Below are positions 8,633 to 16,392 of a DNA stretch of 64,000 nucleotides, one piece after another. The DNA comes from Streptomyces sp. NRRL WC-3618. GTDB taxonomy: Bacteria; Actinomycetota; Actinomycetes; Streptomycetales; Streptomycetaceae. The DNA lies in the NCBI RefSeq assembly GCF_001280005.1, contig NZ_LGDW01000188.1, positions 1 to 64,000 of the forward strand, given 5' to 3'. The first letter of the stretch is position 1. Every line of letters begins with the position of its first letter. Below the pieces are notes generated by a model. That model made no database searches. It worked only from the letters and a program-made list of their open reading frames with translations, and had not been told where the DNA came from. The position numbers and the translations under genes were made by a program.

Positions 8633-9657
8633 GACTCGTCCTCCTTGGTCAGGCGCTGGGCCAGCAGCGTCAGGCCCAGGGTCAGTACGAAGAGGGCGAC
8701 GCTGACCGCCGCGCCGTAACCGGCGTTGCCGCTCAGCGGATCGAGGCCGACGTCCCGGATGTAGAAGGGGAGCGTGCGGTCGGCGCCGCCGGGGCCGCCG
8801 GTCGAGCCGCCGAGCATGTAGATCTCCGTGAACACGCGCAGGGAGCCGATCCCGGTCAGCGTGCCCACCAGCATCATCGACGTGCGTACGCCGGGCACCG
8901 TGATGTGCCAGAAGCGGCGGGCCGCACCGGCGCCGTCCACCGAGGCCGCCTCGTGGAGTTCCTTGGGGACGTTTCCGAGGGCGGCGAGGTAGAAGATCAT
9001 GTACCAGCCGAGGCCCTTCCACAGGGTCAGGCCCATCGCCGACAGCAGGATCAGCCAGCTGTCGGAGAGGAAGGGGATGGCTCCCCGGATGACGTGGGCT
9101 TTCTCCAGCCAGGTGTTGACCAGGCCCTGGTCCGCCAGCAGCCACTGCCAGCTCAGGCCGACGACCACACTGGAGGCCAGCACCGGGGTGTAGAACGCCG
9201 AGCGGAAGAAGCCGATGCCGGGCAGGTTCTTCTCCACCAACACCGCGAGCAGCAGCGGGAGTACGACCATCAGCGGGACCACGATCACGGCGTACAGCAC
9301 GCTGTTGCGGGTCGCCAGCCAGAAGTCCGAGTCCCCGAGCATGCGCGTGTAGTTGTCCAGGCCCACGAAGCCCGCCGCCCCGCCGAGCGGTTTCGCGTCG
9401 GTGAAGGAGAGGACCAGCGTGTTCAGGAACGGGAAGACACCGAAGGCCGCCGCTCCGAAGATCGCCGGAAGCATCCACAGCCAGGGGAGCCACCAGCGGC
9501 GGTAGATGGCCGCGCCGCCCGCGTCCGGAGTCGGACCCGGGGTGATCGCCTTCAGCGCGCGGCGTGTCCTGCCGGGTGCTCGCGGCGCCGGGGCGCCCGG
9601 GGCCGCCGGAGCGGTCGCGGGCGCCTCGCCGTCAGGCATCGTACGTACGGCCGTCAT
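8629..9657 (-). CDS. Carbohydrate ABC transporter permease (MalF/CUT1 type)
   Basis: A permease of 342 residues with a long Ala/Pro-rich cytoplasmic N-terminus, six membrane segments (first at WLPWLWMLPAIFGAAAFGVF), and an EAA loop in LHEAASVDGAGAARRFWHI. It forms the heterodimeric channel with the product of 7742-8632. I chose ATG 9657; a TTG at 9663 that overlaps the binding-protein stop codon is an alternative start. Second gene of the importer operon. Confidence 0.9.
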   Translation of the reverse strand: MTAVRTMPDGEAPATAPAAPGAPAPRAPGRTRRALKAITPGPTPDAGGAAIYRRWWLPWLWMLPAIFGAAAFGVFPFLNTLVLSFTDAKPLGGAAGFVGLDNYTRMLGDSDFWLATRNSVLYAVIVVPLMVVLPLLLAVLVEKNLPGIGFFRSAFYTPVLASSVVVGLSWQWLLADQGLVNTWLEKAHVIRGAIPFLSDSWLILLSAMGLTLWKGLGWYMIFYLAALGNVPKELHEAASVDGAGAARRFWHITVPGVRTSMMLVGTLTGIGSLRVFTEIYMLGGSTGGPGGADRTLPFYIRDVGLDPLSGNAGYGAAVSVALFVLTLGLTLLAQRLTKEDES

Positions 9658-9659
9658 CT

Positions 9660-11030
9660 TCAACTGCCCTGCTTCAGCAGCTCGTCGGCCTTGGACTGCG
9701 CCTCCTTGAGGGCGTCCTCGGCGCTCTTCTTGCCCTGCATCGCCAGCTGCACCTGGGCGGTGATGGCGTTCAACTCACCGGGGGACAGGGCGATTTCGTC
9801 GGCCGTGGAGGTCTTGCGGTCCTCGGCGACGATCTTGCGGGCCTGGGAGAAGGGGTCCGTGCCCTTGACCGACTGGAAGAAGGGGTCGTCCAACGAGGCT
9901 GTCGTGGACGGGAAGATGACCACGTTCGGGTCCTTCGCCCACTCCAGCTGGTTCTGCGCGTTCGTCAGGAACTGGGCGAAGGACAACGCTGTCGCCGCGT
10001 TCTTGCTCGTCGCGGCCACCGATATGTACTGCGGCGCGCCCACGGTGTGGCCGAGGTCGTCCAGCATGTACTGGGCGACGCCCGTCTTCTTGTAGACGCT
10101 CGGGTTGTTCTGCTGGATGAAGCGCAGGTAGTTGGGGTTGGTGGAGCCGTAGACCAGCTTGCCCTGCGCGTAGAGGGTCGACGCGTCCTGGTTGGAGGAG
10201 AGCGAGTCCTTGGGCATCGCGCCGGCCTGGTACATCTTGGTCATCGCCGTCACCCACGCGACCGTCTTCGGGTCGTCGGCGAACGTGAACGACTTGCCGT
10301 CGTCGGACAGGACCTTGACGCCCATCTGCTGCCAGTCGGCCGGGATGCGCCAGATCGGGTTCGCGACGGTGGCGTAGTACTTGCCGCCGGACACCTTGGC
10401 GATCTTCAGGGCGTCATCGAACATGCCGAGGATCGTGGTCGCCGGCTTGGCCGGGTCCAGGCCAGCCTTCTTCATCAGGTCGACGTTGAAGGTCTGGGCG
10501 ATACCGCCGGAGTACCAGGGGTACGCGCTGTGCGTCTTCGCCCCCGAGGCGTCCGTGAACATGCTGGACTTCCAGATCGCGGGGCCGAACGGCGCGCCCG
10601 AGCCGGGCGCCTTCTTGTCGAGGTCGAGGAGGTAGCCGGCCTTGGTGAGGGAGATCGACGTGTTGACGTTGAGGTTCACGACGTCGGGGAGGGTGCAGGC
10701 CTGTGCGTCGGCGACCAGGCGCTGGGTGAACTGGCTGTCGCCCGGGTCGTCGATCCACTTGACGGTCGTACCCGGGTGGGCCTTCTCGAAGGAGGCGATG
10801 ACCCCGTTGAAGTACGTGCCGAAGTCTTTCTTCAGGTTCGTCGTCTGGAACGTGATCTTGCCCTTGACGTCGCCGGTGAGCTTTCCGGAGCCGACGTTGC
10901 CCTTGTCGACCGAGCAGCCCCCGGCGGTGGCGCCGCCGTCGTCGGAGCCTCCGGAGAGGCCGCAGCCGGCGGCCGTCAACGTCAGTACGACGAGACAGGA
11001 CAGGGATCCGGTCAGTCTTCTTGCGCGCAT
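9660..11030 (-). CDS. Extracellular sugar-binding lipoprotein of ABC importer
   Basis: A 456-residue solute-binding protein of the CUT1 type. The signal peptide ends in a lipobox (TLTAAGC), so the mature protein is tethered outside the membrane and delivers sugar to the two permeases downstream. The start is ATG 11030, with AGGAGG 9 nt upstream; a longer frame reaches 11123 but lacks a ribosome binding site. An operator-like palindrome sits about 30 bp before the start codon, so this is probably the main regulated promoter of the importer. The ligand is unknown; the nearby glycosidases suggest a beta-linked oligosaccharide. Confidence 0.9.
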   Translation of the reverse strand: MRARRLTGSLSCLVVLTLTAAGCGLSGGSDDGGATAGGCSVDKGNVGSGKLTGDVKGKITFQTTNLKKDFGTYFNGVIASFEKAHPGTTVKWIDDPGDSQFTQRLVADAQACTLPDVVNLNVNTSISLTKAGYLLDLDKKAPGSGAPFGPAIWKSSMFTDASGAKTHSAYPWYSGGIAQTFNVDLMKKAGLDPAKPATTILGMFDDALKIAKVSGGKYYATVANPIWRIPADWQQMGVKVLSDDGKSFTFADDPKTVAWVTAMTKMYQAGAMPKDSLSSNQDASTLYAQGKLVYGSTNPNYLRFIQQNNPSVYKKTGVAQYMLDDLGHTVGAPQYISVAATSKNAATALSFAQFLTNAQNQLEWAKDPNVVIFPSTTASLDDPFFQSVKGTDPFSQARKIVAEDRKTSTADEIALSPGELNAITAQVQLAMQGKKSAEDALKEAQSKADELLKQGS

Positions 11031-11058
11031 TGCTGCTGCCCTCCTGGATGCAGGGTGC

Positions 11059-11073
11059 TGGTTCAATTCACCA
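11059..11073. promoter_or_regulatory. Candidate RpiR operator upstream of importer operon
   Basis: TGGTTCAATTCACCA has inverted ends (TGGT/ACCA) and is the clearest copy of the motif shared across the locus. It lies 29 bp upstream of the binding-protein start codon, within the expected promoter, so occupancy should block transcription. Confidence 0.6.
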
Positions 11074-11205
11074 ACATTGACTCCGAGTGATGAAAATGTG
11101 GACCAGAATTCATCGGAGGTCAATGGGGTGCCGTGTTGCTTTTAGGTTCCGGAACCGAGGTGGGGGGAACCTGGGCGGTCGGCGGGCCCATCGTGGCACC
11201 GGCGG

Positions 11206-11248
11206 ATGGTTCAAACAACCATGCTCAGGTTTCCTTGGTGGTTCATCC
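11206..11248. promoter_or_regulatory. Additional operator copies between regulator and importer
   Basis: ATGGTTCAAACAACCAT (11206-11222) has five-base inverted arms TGGTT/AACCA. A weaker half-site, TGGTGGTTCATCC, follows from 11236. They lie 130-170 bp upstream of the importer promoter site, a spacing that would allow looping between bound dimers. Confidence 0.5.
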
Positions 11249-11256
11249 ATGCGAAA

Positions 11257-11287
11257 GCCGCCCCGGGCGGTACTGCCCCGAGGCGGC
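11257..11287 (-). terminator. Hairpin terminator after the RpiR gene
   Basis: GCCGCC and GGCGGC enclose a second stem CGGG/CCCG, starting 45 bases past the stop codon of the regulator. The hairpin separates the regulator from the importer operon promoter. Confidence 0.55.
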
Positions 11288-11331
11288 GTCTGTGGCGTTC
11301 CGCGCCCTGCCTGATGTGGCTGTCGTGGGTC

Positions 11332-12243
11332 TCAGCGGGTACGGCGGGACCTCACCGCGTGCTCCCTGGCGATGTGGTCGGTGAGGGCGAGGGAGGCGCT
11401 GGCGCGCTGGTAGGAGAGCTGGGCGACCCGGACGTACAGGCAGTCGATGAGGACGAGCACCGAGTGGCGGGCGCCGATGCTCTCCGTGCGGAAACTGGTC
11501 TCCGAGGAGGAGGAGATGAGCCGTACGTCGGCGGCGCGGGCCAGCGGGGACTTCGGATCGGCGGTGATGGCGACGGTGGTGGCGCCGCGCTGCTTGGCCA
11601 GTTCGAAGGGCTCGATGGTCTCGCGGGTGGAGCCGGAGTGCGAGATGCCGATGGCGACGTCGGCGGGGGTGAGGAGGGCGGCGGAGGTCAGGGCGGAGTG
11701 CACCTCGGTCCAGCCGCGCACCGCGCATCCGATGCGGAAGAGCCGCGTCTCGGTCTCCTGGGCGACCGCGCCGCTGCCGCCGACGCCGTACACGTCGATA
11801 CGTCGGGCGCGGGCGGCGGCCTGCCCGGCGCGCTCGACGGAGTCCAGGTCGATACGGTCGATGGTCTGCTGGATGGCGCGCAGATCGGCGCTGCCGACGA
11901 CCTGGACGACCCGCTCCAGGCTGTCGTCGGGCGAGATGTCGGGCCCGATCTCGGCGGTGCCCCAGTCGGAGACCTCGCCGCGACCGCGCTCCTGGGCCAG
12001 CTCGATGAGCAGATGCTGGTAGGAGTCGAGGCCGATCGCGCGGCAGAACCGGGTGACGGTGGCCTGGGAGGTGCCGGTACGGCGGCCCAGCTCGGCGGCC
12101 GAGCAGTGGGTGACGGCGGCGGGATCCTCGAGGATCAGCTCACCCACCTTCCGCAGGGAGCCGGCGAGACGCGGCAGCTCCGTACGGATGAGGGTGGTGA
12201 CGTCGGTCGGGGGCATGCCGTTGCCGGAGGCGGTCCGTTCCAT
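11332..12243 (-). CDS. RpiR/MurR-family regulator with SIS domain
   Basis: A regulator of 303 residues. The N-terminal helix-turn-helix region contains HCSAAELGRRTGTSQATVTRFCRAIGL, and a C-terminal sugar isomerase (SIS) domain begins near residue 110 (IDVYGVGGSGAVAQE, GISHSGSTRETIE, AITADPKSPLARAADV). RpiR proteins sense phosphorylated sugars and control amino-sugar or pentose genes. I chose ATG 12243 with GAGGAG upstream; the open frame continues to 12357 through simple TGTGTCTG repeats that do not look coding. It is divergent from the SIS gene at 12499 and is expected to bind the operators listed here. Confidence 0.88.
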   Translation of the reverse strand: MERTASGNGMPPTDVTTLIRTELPRLAGSLRKVGELILEDPAAVTHCSAAELGRRTGTSQATVTRFCRAIGLDSYQHLLIELAQERGRGEVSDWGTAEIGPDISPDDSLERVVQVVGSADLRAIQQTIDRIDLDSVERAGQAAARARRIDVYGVGGSGAVAQETETRLFRIGCAVRGWTEVHSALTSAALLTPADVAIGISHSGSTRETIEPFELAKQRGATTVAITADPKSPLARAADVRLISSSSETSFRTESIGARHSVLVLIDCLYVRVAQLSYQRASASLALTDHIAREHAVRSRRTR

Positions 12244-12338
12244 GGGGTTACCCGATCTCCTCGGCGCTGTGCCGCTCTGCTGCTGTACGGCTGTGTGTCT
12301 GTGTGTCTGTGCGTGAGTGTTTCTGCACTTGATGGTAT

Positions 12339-12354
12339 CGGTGAATGTACCAGC
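12339..12354. promoter_or_regulatory. Candidate RpiR operator (autoregulation)
   Basis: GGTGAATGTACCAGCC lies about 100 bp upstream of the regulator start codon and matches the importer site (GGTGAATTGAACCAGC, reverse strand) except for a one-base gap. This is consistent with self-repression. Confidence 0.45.
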
Positions 12355-12467
12355 CACCGTGTGCGGGACAGTTTGAATCCCAGGACCGGGAGCGCGCCAC
12401 CCTCCGCGGTCCCGTTGCCCGCAGCCCGTAGACTGTGATTTATTGATTCACCGGTAGAGGTAGAGCG

Positions 12468-12483
12468 GGTGGTTCAATCCACC
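12468..12483. promoter_or_regulatory. Candidate RpiR operator upstream of SIS gene
   Basis: GGTGGTTCAATCCACC is an inverted repeat (GGTGG/CCACC, six-base spacer) placed 15 bp before the GTG start of the SIS gene. It shares TGGTTCAAT with the importer site and would overlap the transcription start. Confidence 0.55.
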
Positions 12484-12498
12484 GGTGGGGAGTGTCGA

Positions 12499-13269
12499 GT
12501 GTCCGTCGAGTCCGTCAGCGCCCAGGGCTTCGCGCGCGAGAGCAGGGCCGTCCTCGACCGCATCACCGGTTCGGAGCCGGTCCAGGAGTCCGTCGCCCGC
12601 GCCGCCGGCCTGATCGCGGACTGCATCCGCGCGGACGGCGTGATCCAGGCCTTCGGTACGGGTCACTCCCAGGCCCTCGTCCTGGAACTGGCCGGTCGAG
12701 CGGGCGGCCTCGTCCCCACCAACCGCCTGAGCATGGCCGACCTCGTCCTCTACGGCGGCGACGACCCCAGCGCCCTCGACGACCCCCTCCTGGAACGCAG
12801 GCCGGGCATCGCGGAGCGCCTGTACGACCTCGCCGCGCCGCACCCCGCCGACCTGTTCGTGATCATCTCCAACTCGGGCGTCAACAACGTCATCGTCGAG
12901 ATGGCCCTGCACGCGCAGGAACGCGGCCACAAGATCCTCGCGATCACCTCCCTCACCCACACCCGCACGGTCCCGGCGGGCCACGCCAGCGGTAAGAAGC
13001 TCGCCGACATCGCGGACGTGGTCCTGGACAACGAGGCACCGACGGGGGACGCGCTGCTGGAGCTCCCGGGCGGCGGCGCCGTATGCGCGCTGTCCACACT
13101 GACCGGCGTGATGCTCGTACAGATGGCGGTGGCCCAGACAGCGGCGGTACTGATCGCGGCGGGCGAGCGTCCGCCGGTGTACGTGTCGGCGAACGTGCCC
13201 GGAGGGTTCGAGGGGAACCTGGGGCTCGAGCGGCATTACGGCGGGCGGCTTCGGCGGCCGGCCAGCTGA
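12499..13269 (+). CDS. SIS-domain sugar isomerase-like protein
   Basis: A 256-residue protein with one SIS domain. Phosphosugar-binding loops are visible in IQAFGTGHSQALVLELAGRAGG and FVIISNSGVNNVIVEMA. It resembles the UPF0309/phosphoheptose-isomerase-like group found beside RpiR regulators. The start is GTG 12499 with GGGGAG 6 nt upstream; the frame extends back to 12469, but that codon lies inside the operator. The likely role is isomerisation or deamination of the phosphosugar made by the BadF-type kinase. The reaction itself cannot be read from the sequence. Confidence 0.8.
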   Translation: MSVESVSAQGFARESRAVLDRITGSEPVQESVARAAGLIADCIRADGVIQAFGTGHSQALVLELAGRAGGLVPTNRLSMADLVLYGGDDPSALDDPLLERRPGIAERLYDLAAPHPADLFVIISNSGVNNVIVEMALHAQERGHKILAITSLTHTRTVPAGHASGKKLADIADVVLDNEAPTGDALLELPGGGAVCALSTLTGVMLVQMAVAQTAAVLIAAGERPPVYVSANVPGGFEGNLGLERHYGGRLRRPAS

Positions 13270-13292
13270 GCGGACGTGTACGGAGAGCAGGC

Positions 13293-13323
13293 GACGGCCC
13301 GCCGGGGAAACCGGCGGGCCGTC
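13293..13323. terminator. Strong bidirectional hairpin terminator
   Basis: A perfect 13-bp stem (GACGGCCCGCCGG) with the five-base loop GGAAA lies 24 bp after the SIS gene and ahead of the convergent acetyltransferase gene. Confidence 0.8.
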
Positions 13324-13399
13324 GTGTGTGTCGTCTGCGCAAGTCGTCTGCGCAATGGGGGCTCGCGTAGATCTGCGTCGGGTGCGTCGGCTATGTCGG

Positions 13400-13795
13400 C
13401 TACAGGGGGATCAGGCCGGCGGCTGTCGGCCGGAAACCGCAGGCATCCAGGTAGAAGGGGCGGAGGTGTTCCTCGAAGTCCACGTGCAGCCACTCGCAGT
13501 CGGCGGCGCGGGCGTGCTGCGCGGCGGTGGTGATCAGTGCGGCGCCGATGCCCTGGGAACGGCAGCGCCGGGACACCACCGTGTCCAGCACGAAGGCGTG
13601 AACTCCCCCGTCCCAGGCGACGTTGACGAACCCGACGAGCGAGTCGCCGTCCCACGCGCAGACCCAGCCGAGGCTGTGTCGCCGTACTCGTGCCCGCCAG
13701 TCGGTGGTTCCCGGCCGGCCCCCGAAGCCTTGGGCGTGCAGCGCGTTGAGGGAGGCGTTGTCGAAGTCGCCGCGCCACTCGTACCTCGTCGTCAC
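13400..13795 (-). CDS. GNAT-family N-acetyltransferase
   Basis: A compact 131-residue acetyltransferase. The acetyl-CoA pyrophosphate loop is RRCRSQGIGAAL (about 79-90), preceded by beta-strand 4 (VHAFVLDTVV) and followed by DFEEHLRPFYLDACGF. The substrate is unknown. It ends in convergence with the SIS gene and starts just downstream of the ArsR-type regulator gene, only 6 bp after that gene's stop codon, so both may share a transcript. Confidence 0.8.
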   Translation of the reverse strand: MTTRYEWRGDFDNASLNALHAQGFGGRPGTTDWRARVRRHSLGWVCAWDGDSLVGFVNVAWDGGVHAFVLDTVVSRRCRSQGIGAALITTAAQHARAADCEWLHVDFEEHLRPFYLDACGFRPTAAGLIPL

Positions 13796-13801
13796 GTGGC
13801 G

Positions 13802-14404
13802 CTACCCGTCGTCCGGCTCGGTCGGGAGGGTGGGCCGGGGGCCGTCGTCGGGCACGACCACCAGACGTACGGCCATGCTGCGTGAGTCGGGTGGGTGGTC
13901 GCCGGGCTCCGTCAGGTATTTGCCCACCAGCGCCTGGTACTCCTCGGTGAACGCGGCGACCTGCTCCTTCGTCATGCGCAGGCCGGCGCGATAGATCTGG
14001 TTCCAGCCTGCCGAGGTGTCGTACCCGGCGTACGCGCTCACGACCAGGTTCAGGTCATGGGTCATCTTGAGGGCGCCGATCTTCACCGCGGCCTCGCGCT
14101 CGTCGGCGGTCAACTCCAGGCCCGGCGGCGTGAAGATGTCCGTCATGAGTGACCTCCACCAGCGTTCCCGGCCGGTGGACCGCTCCTCGATCTCGGCGAT
14201 CAGCTTGAGGTCGGCGAGCTTCCGCAGGTGGTAGCTGGTGGTGCCGGTGCTTTCGCCGAGGGCCTTGGCGACGCTGGTGGAATTCGCTTCGCCGTGCTCG
14301 CCGAGGTAGCTCAGGATGTCGCGGCGCACCGGGTTGGACAGCGCCTTGTAGAAGGCCTTGAGGTCCGGGCCGGTGAGCACTCTCTTCTCGGGGCGCTCGA
14401 CCAT
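13802..14404 (-). CDS. ArsR-type winged-helix regulator
   Basis: A 200-residue regulator with a winged helix at about 12-80 (LSNPVRRDILSYLGE, STGTTSYHLRKLADLKLI) and an extended alpha-helical C-terminal domain. No metal-binding cysteines are evident, so it is a ligand- or redox-type member rather than an arsenic sensor. ATG 14404 is preceded by a palindromic region (14417-14471) that also forms the promoter of the divergent membrane-protein pair. I infer that it represses both directions. Confidence 0.82.
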   Translation of the reverse strand: MVERPEKRVLTGPDLKAFYKALSNPVRRDILSYLGEHGEANSTSVAKALGESTGTTSYHLRKLADLKLIAEIEERSTGRERWWRSLMTDIFTPPGLELTADEREAAVKIGALKMTHDLNLVVSAYAGYDTSAGWNQIYRAGLRMTKEQVAAFTEEYQALVGKYLTEPGDHPPDSRSMAVRLVVVPDDGPRPTLPTEPDDG

Positions 14405-14416
14405 GCCGACCAGCGT

Positions 14417-14471
14417 ACTGCAGAGACTCTCTGCAGTAATCGCAGAGATTGTTTGCAGAATGTCTCTGCAA
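14417..14471. promoter_or_regulatory. Palindromic operator cluster for the ArsR-type regulator
   Basis: A perfect 21-bp palindrome (arms ACTGCAGAGA and TCTCTGCAGT, single C between) spans 14417-14437. A second inverted repeat TTGCAGA-atgtc-TCTGCAA spans 14453-14471, and another GCAGAGA half-site lies between them. The repeated CTGCAGAGA element is an excellent candidate binding site for the regulator that starts 13 bp away. Confidence 0.7.
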
Positions 14472-14529
14472 TAGCTATGTTGGTTCAGGGAGGGCGCCGG
14501 ACGGGCGCCAGGACCGTACGGGGGTCGGG

Positions 14530-14937
14530 ATGCGTAAAAACCTGGTCGGGAGGGTGTTGCTGACCGCGGGGCTGGCCCTGGTGCCATGGCTCGCGGTGCT
14601 GTGGGCGACGCTGCCGGCGTCCTATTCGGCGCAGCGCTGGCGGGTCGCCTGGGTCGGCTTCGACGCCTTGGAGATCGCCGGGCTGCTGACGTCGGCGCTG
14701 CTCGTGCGGCGCGGTGACCGCCGGGCGCCGCTCGCGACGGTCGCGACAGCCGTGTTGTTGCTGGTCGACGCCTGGTTCGACGTCATGACGGCCGGGGGCG
14801 ATGTTGTCATGTCGCTGGTGGTGGCCTGCACGCTGGAACTGCCTCTGGCGGCGTTGTGCGCTGTCGCCGCGCTACGGCCGCCGGTGGTGGCGTCCGCTCG
14901 GACGGCGCCGGTGCGGCGGGCGGCCGTCCATGTCTGA
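14530..14937 (+). CDS. Small multi-pass membrane protein
   Basis: A 135-residue protein with four predicted hydrophobic segments (starting near residues 8, 42, 68 and 92) and short charged loops. The family is not recognised. ATG 14530 follows GGGGGTCGGG. The gene is divergent from the ArsR-type regulator and overlaps the next membrane-protein gene by 8 bases. The pair may form a two-subunit membrane complex induced when the regulator leaves its operator. Confidence 0.65.
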   Translation: MRKNLVGRVLLTAGLALVPWLAVLWATLPASYSAQRWRVAWVGFDALEIAGLLTSALLVRRGDRRAPLATVATAVLLLVDAWFDVMTAGGDVVMSLVVACTLELPLAALCAVAALRPPVVASARTAPVRRAAVHV

Positions 14938-15202
14938 GTCACTGGACGCCCGGACGCGGGACGAGATCGACGATCAGGTCGCGGAGGCCTTCGACGCCTG
15001 CCTCGCCGACCGGCTGGCCGAACCGGGGCCGCTGCGCTCGTCGTTGGCCTTGCGGAGCAGCACCAGGCTGGTGCTGGGGACGGTCGGCCTGGGTGCACTC
15101 GCCACGGCGCTGGCGCCGGACGCGACCGCCGTCGTCTGCTGGATCTGGGGTGCGATCGCGGTGACGAATCTTGCTTGGCTGCTGACCGCACGCCGCCGCT
15201 GA
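14930..15202 (+). CDS. Small membrane protein
   Basis: A 90-residue protein with an acidic helical N-terminal half (SLDARTRDEIDDQVAEAFDA) and two hydrophobic segments in the C-terminal half, ending in a basic RRR tail. It overlaps the preceding membrane-protein gene by 8 bases and is presumably co-translated with it. The function is unknown. Confidence 0.6.
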   Translation: MSESLDARTRDEIDDQVAEAFDACLADRLAEPGPLRSSLALRSSTRLVLGTVGLGALATALAPDATAVVCWIWGAIAVTNLAWLLTARRR

Positions 15203-15251
15203 CGGCCCTGGGGGGCGGGGGCGGGGGGTGTGACGTGCGCTGCGCCTGGTG

Positions 15252-15294
15252 GGTCCCGGGCCCGCTGACGGTTGGCTGTCGGCGGGCCGGGACC
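15252..15294. terminator. Hairpin terminator
   Basis: GGTCCCGG and CCGGGACC, with inner GCCCGC/GGCGGGC pairing, close a loop around GGTTGGCT. It lies 50 bp after the small membrane-protein gene and also faces the convergent DUF2267 gene. Confidence 0.6.
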
Positions 15295-15350
15295 GGGCGG
15301 ATCCGGGAGGCGGCCCTCCCGGTCGTCTCCCTCCTGTCCGTACTCCGCCG

Positions 15351-15794
15351 TCAGGCCGCCTGGATGAGTTCGGCGCGGCCGAACAACAGGCCGTAGCCGG
15401 AGGGGAGTTGGGCGAGGATGCGGCTCAGGAGTTCCTCGTCGGCGAGCTGGGCCACGACGCGCAGGACGGTACCGGTGTCCCAGCGGGTGGTGGCCACCGT
15501 GGCGCCGTTGCGAGAGGCCAGGTCCTTGACGAAGTCCCAGCCGGTGAGGGGCTCGGCGGCGGGGATCTCGCCGGTGAAGGCGGCGGCGGCCGCGTACGGC
15601 AGCCTGGCCGCGAGTTCCACGCGTTCGTCGCCCGTGACCTGGCGTCCGAGGGCGGCCAGTACGGCACGTACACGCTGCTCGGCCTGGGCGCGGGTGGGGT
15701 ACGCGCCCTCGTAGCGCACTCTTTCCAGCATCTGTTCGAACGTCATGCCCGCAGTGGAACGGCGGCATGGCTTCTGCTGTTGCTGGGTCATCAT
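15351..15794 (-). CDS. DUF2267 domain protein
   Basis: About 147 residues, with a DUF2267 helical-bundle domain covering nearly all of it (MTFEQMLERVRYEGAYPTRA through LLFGRAEL). The domain is often found beside stress genes and its function is unknown. The start is uncertain: ATG 15794 gives a 16-residue Gln-rich leader, and ATG 15746 starts at the domain. A paralogue follows upstream and hsp18 lies beyond it, so the three may form a stress-linked group. Confidence 0.75.
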   Translation of the reverse strand: MMTQQQQKPCRRSTAGMTFEQMLERVRYEGAYPTRAQAEQRVRAVLAALGRQVTGDERVELAARLPYAAAAAFTGEIPAAEPLTGWDFVKDLASRNGATVATTRWDTGTVLRVVAQLADEELLSRILAQLPSGYGLLFGRAELIQAA

Positions 15795-15894
15795 GGCTGA
15801 CTCGGTTGCCTTTCTTGCTTCGGTGAAGGGGTGTCGCTGGTCGCTGCCCGGGGCTGTACGCGTGGGGCGGGGGGTGCCCGCGCGGGCCATGGGC

Positions 15895-16290
15895 CTATAC
15901 GTGCTGGGTGTGGCCGAACAGCAGGTCGTAGCCCACCGGGAGCTGGAGCAGGATGCGGCCGGCGAGCTCTTCACCCGCCGCGTCCGCGGTCACGCTGAGC
16001 ACGGCGCTCACGTCCCAGGCCGCGGTTCGCTCAGTGGATCCCTCGATCCATGCCGCCGTGGCCCTGACGAACCGCTCGGGGGAGAGCGGCTCACGTGCCT
16101 GGAGCGGATTGAGCAGGATGAGGGCCAGTTCCTCCGGCAGCCGGGCCGCCAGTTCCGTGCGTACGTCGCCCACCAGGTGCGCGCCCAGCAGCGCCAGCAC
16201 GGTACGGGCCGCACGCTCGGCTTCCTGCGAAGTCCCGTATGCGCCGCGTTCCTTGATCTGGTCCAGGAACGATTCCCATCGCATGACCAT
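15895..16290 (-). CDS. DUF2267 domain protein (paralogue)
   Basis: A 131-residue paralogue of the neighbouring protein with the same layout: FLDQIKERGAYGTSQEAERAARTVLALLG, a central ELAARLPEEL segment, and a terminal LLQLPVGYDLLFG block. The start ATG is preceded by AAGGGAG. It begins 100 bp downstream of hsp18 on the same strand. The paired arrangement suggests tandem duplication. Confidence 0.78.
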   Translation of the reverse strand: MVMRWESFLDQIKERGAYGTSQEAERAARTVLALLGAHLVGDVRTELAARLPEELALILLNPLQAREPLSPERFVRATAAWIEGSTERTAAWDVSAVLSVTADAAGEELAGRILLQLPVGYDLLFGHTQHV

Positions 16291-16392
16291 CGCTGCTCCC
16301 TTGTGTGTGTGGAGGCGAAGGGGAGGACGCGGGGAACGGGGGAACGGCCCGGATGGGGGCCGTCTCCCCGTCTCCGGCGTCGTGGGGAGAGG

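Noticed and set aside
11206..11222. A tRNA T-loop-like GGTTCAAA sequence
   Set aside because: No acceptor stem, D-loop or anticodon arm surrounds it; it fits the operator family instead.
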